From assembly GCA_031274285.1 (NCBI GenBank), contig JAISQJ010000096.1, positions 1 through 33,034 of the forward strand: a stretch of 33,034 bases of DNA, given 5' to 3'. The position numbers and the translations under genes were made by a program. Every line of letters starts with the position of its first letter. The stretch's first letter is position 1. This document shows positions 31,380-33,034 of this stretch, in pieces. The notes beneath the pieces are model-generated. The model was given only the letters and a program-made list of their open reading frames with translations, made no database searches and had not been told where the DNA came from. Source of the stretch: Treponema sp. GTDB taxonomy: Bacteria > Spirochaetota > Spirochaetia > Treponematales > Breznakiellaceae.

Positions 31380-33034
31380 ATGGTAGTATCAGAGGTCATC
31401 GTTCACATTTTGGAAAAAGAGGGAATCACCGACGCATTTGGCATTCCGGGCGCGGGAATCAACTCGCTGTATAAGTATCTGGAAAAGGCCAAGATAAAGC
31501 ATTACCTGATGCGCCACGAAGAGGCGGCGGTCCACGCCGCGGACGGTTATTTCCGGGCCGCCGGGAAGATGGCCGCGGCCATTTGTACCTCCGGCCCCGG
31601 GGCCACCAATTTTACCACCGGCATGTATACCGCCTGGCAGGATTCTATCCCCCTCGTCGCCATCACCGGCCAGGCGGTCACTTCCCAGTTGGGGAAGGGG
31701 GCCTTCCAGTGCGTGGACATCGCGGAGATCGTCAAAACCGTCAGCAAGGGCTCCTGGTGCGTTACCAACCCCCATACGGTCCCCCAGGTCTTCCGCGAGG
31801 CCTTCCAGACCGCCCTGTCAGGCCGGCCCGGGCCGGTGCTTATCGACCTACCCCTGGATGTCCAGCAGGCGGACATTGAATTTGATCCGGCCCTCTACCT
31901 CCCCTCCCGGCTCAAAAGCCCCAAGCCCCCGGCGGAATCAATCGAAAAGGCCGTCAAGCTCCTGGACGAGGCCAAAAACCCGGTGATCATCATGGGGGGC
32001 GGCGTGATCCTGGCCGGGGCGGAAAAGGCCCTGCTCGAATTTGCCGAGTACATGGATATTCCGGTTATCGTTACCTACATGGCCAAGGGCGCCATCAGCG
32101 AAGATCACCCCCTGTACGCCGGGCAAATGGGTATTCAGGCCGGGGCGGCCTCCGGCGGGAACGAGGTCTTCCTGGAAACCGATGTGGTGCTGGGGATAGG
32201 CTGCCGCTTTACGGACCGGCATACCGGGAATGTGGCGGTCTACCAGGGGGAGCGAAAATTTATCCACATCGATATTGACCCTCAGGAGATCGGGAAGATC
32301 ATCAAGACCGAGCTTGGCATCGCCGCCGACGCCGCCGACGCCCTGCCCCTGCTGTTGGCATCGGCTAAGGCCGCGGCTAAAGCCGGGGGGGCCAAGCGGC
32401 AGCGCCGGGCTCCCGCGGCGCCCTATGCGGAACTGCGGAAAAAGTATATCCACAGCCCGGACCCCGCCAAAAAGGTCATGGACCCCCGGGAGGTATTCCA
32501 GGTCATTAACGCCGCCTTTGACGATAACACCCAGTACACCACCGGCTGCGGGATCACCCAGATCTGGAGCGGCCAGTACCAGCGGGTCAACAAGCCCCGG
32601 AAGTATTTCCCCTCCGGCGGCGCGGGCACCCTGGGCTTTGACATCCCCGCTGCCATCGGCGCCGTGGTGGGCTCCGGGGGCCAAAAGACCGTCTGTATGA
32701 TCGGCGACTTTGGTTTCACCTTCCTGGTGGAGGAACTGGGGGTGGCGGCGGCCTATAATCTGCCCGTGGTGGTCCTTATCATCAACAACGCCTACCTGGG
32801 ACTTATCCGGCAGAATCAGAAATACGCCTACGGTTACGAGTACCAGGTGGCCATGAAGGAAAACAAAACCCTCGTGGACTATGTCAAGGTGGCCCAGGGC
32901 TTCGCCTGCCAGGCGGAGCGGGTCTTTACCTACACGGAGCTTGAGGGGGCCCTGAAAAAAGCCCTGGCCGCCCCGGGCCCCTATGTGATTGATATTATCG
33001 TCAACGACCACACGGACTGTGATATGGGGAACGA
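31380..33034 (+). CDS. gcl: Glyoxylate carboligase-like ThDP enzyme (partial at window edge)
   Basis: About 551 residues are present of roughly 590 expected; the frame runs off the window. AGAGG lies upstream of the ATG. Landmarks shared with glyoxylate carboligase (tartronate-semialdehyde synthase) are GRPGPVLIDLPLDVQQADIE, CRFTDRHTGNV..ERKFIHIDID, NNAYLGLIRQNQ and DMGNE at the end of the visible part. The ThDP/metal segment is MIGDFGFTFLVEELGV...NNAYLG. Unusually, residue 47 in MRHEEAAVHAADGY is Glu, the acetolactate-synthase-type catalytic glutamate; E. coli Gcl has Val at this position. So it may be a Gcl, an acetolactate synthase-like enzyme or something between. Confidence 0.8.
   Translation, partial: MVVSEVIVHILEKEGITDAFGIPGAGINSLYKYLEKAKIKHYLMRHEEAAVHAADGYFRAAGKMAAAICTSGPGATNFTTGMYTAWQDSIPLVAITGQAVTSQLGKGAFQCVDIAEIVKTVSKGSWCVTNPHTVPQVFREAFQTALSGRPGPVLIDLPLDVQQADIEFDPALYLPSRLKSPKPPAESIEKAVKLLDEAKNPVIIMGGGVILAGAEKALLEFAEYMDIPVIVTYMAKGAISEDHPLYAGQMGIQAGAASGGNEVFLETDVVLGIGCRFTDRHTGNVAVYQGERKFIHIDIDPQEIGKIIKTELGIAADAADALPLLLASAKAAAKAGGAKRQRRAPAAPYAELRKKYIHSPDPAKKVMDPREVFQVINAAFDDNTQYTTGCGITQIWSGQYQRVNKPRKYFPSGGAGTLGFDIPAAIGAVVGSGGQKTVCMIGDFGFTFLVEELGVAAAYNLPVVVLIINNAYLGLIRQNQKYAYGYEYQVAMKENKTLVDYVKVAQGFACQAERVFTYTELEGALKKALAAPGPYVIDIIVNDHTDCDMGN

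Noticed and set aside
31938-33011. 357-codon minus-strand open frame opposite gcl
   Set aside because: Shadow of the carboligase gene; Gly/His/Asp-rich with no recognisable fold.

Overview
The window reads as chromosomal DNA from a high-GC spirochaete, most likely a Treponema or Breznakiella-type gut relative. That placement is an inference from gene content and style, not from a marker gene: an LPP20-type lipoprotein, paired cyclic-nucleotide-domain proteins (one with TPRs), a DRTGG protein, an HflK/HflC pair, Nfn-type electron-bifurcating genes and several gut-associated small families. Most genes are very GC-rich. Three patches are visibly more AT-rich and look acquired: about 8447-9460, about 18900-20690 and about 26570-27340.

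Layout, left to right. The edge holds the tail of an unseen gene, a promoter and a tiny secreted ORF, then a flavodoxin-fold NAD(P)H oxidoreductase (+). A long minus-strand run (7656 down to 952) carries nfnA, nfnB, a TPR protein, hflK, hflC and a membrane-anchored protein with a kinase-like but catalytically empty domain. A divergent YgjP-type metallopeptidase follows and ends at a terminator. Next is a strong promoter driving a three-gene cassette (DUF3791, DUF3990 ART-like, DUF3791) docked against the 3' end of a tRNA-Thr(CGU) gene. An NYN-nuclease/cold-shock fusion lies beyond the tRNA.

The next minus-strand block is amidohydrolase, cNMP-TPR protein, CRP-like regulator and lipoprotein. 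A PHP phosphoesterase is divergent from it. Then come comM (-), a DRTGG protein preceded by a 22-codon ORF, 5-formyltetrahydrofolate cyclo-ligase, and a GntR/FCD regulator whose -35 box sits inside a perfect inverted repeat. A two-gene ATPase/TOPRIM-like operon (-) resembles phage-defence modules. A B-family DNA polymerase and a six-helix methyl-accepting chemotaxis protein follow.

The right third holds an IclR regulator that may be translated from a leaderless mRNA, an AT-rich scar with a frameshifted PDDEXK/Rpn transposase remnant, rpiB divergent from an FAD oxidoreductase, a secreted LRR/PPC protein overlapping a phosphodiester-glycosidase-type protein, and a glyoxylate carboligase-like gene running off the edge behind a fully consensus sigma-70 promoter.

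No CRISPR array, rRNA, intact insertion sequence or replication origin was seen. The best candidates for an under-described system are the DUF3791/DUF3990/DUF3791 cassette at the tRNA and the ATPase/TOPRIM-like pair. Both calls rest on motif reading by eye.
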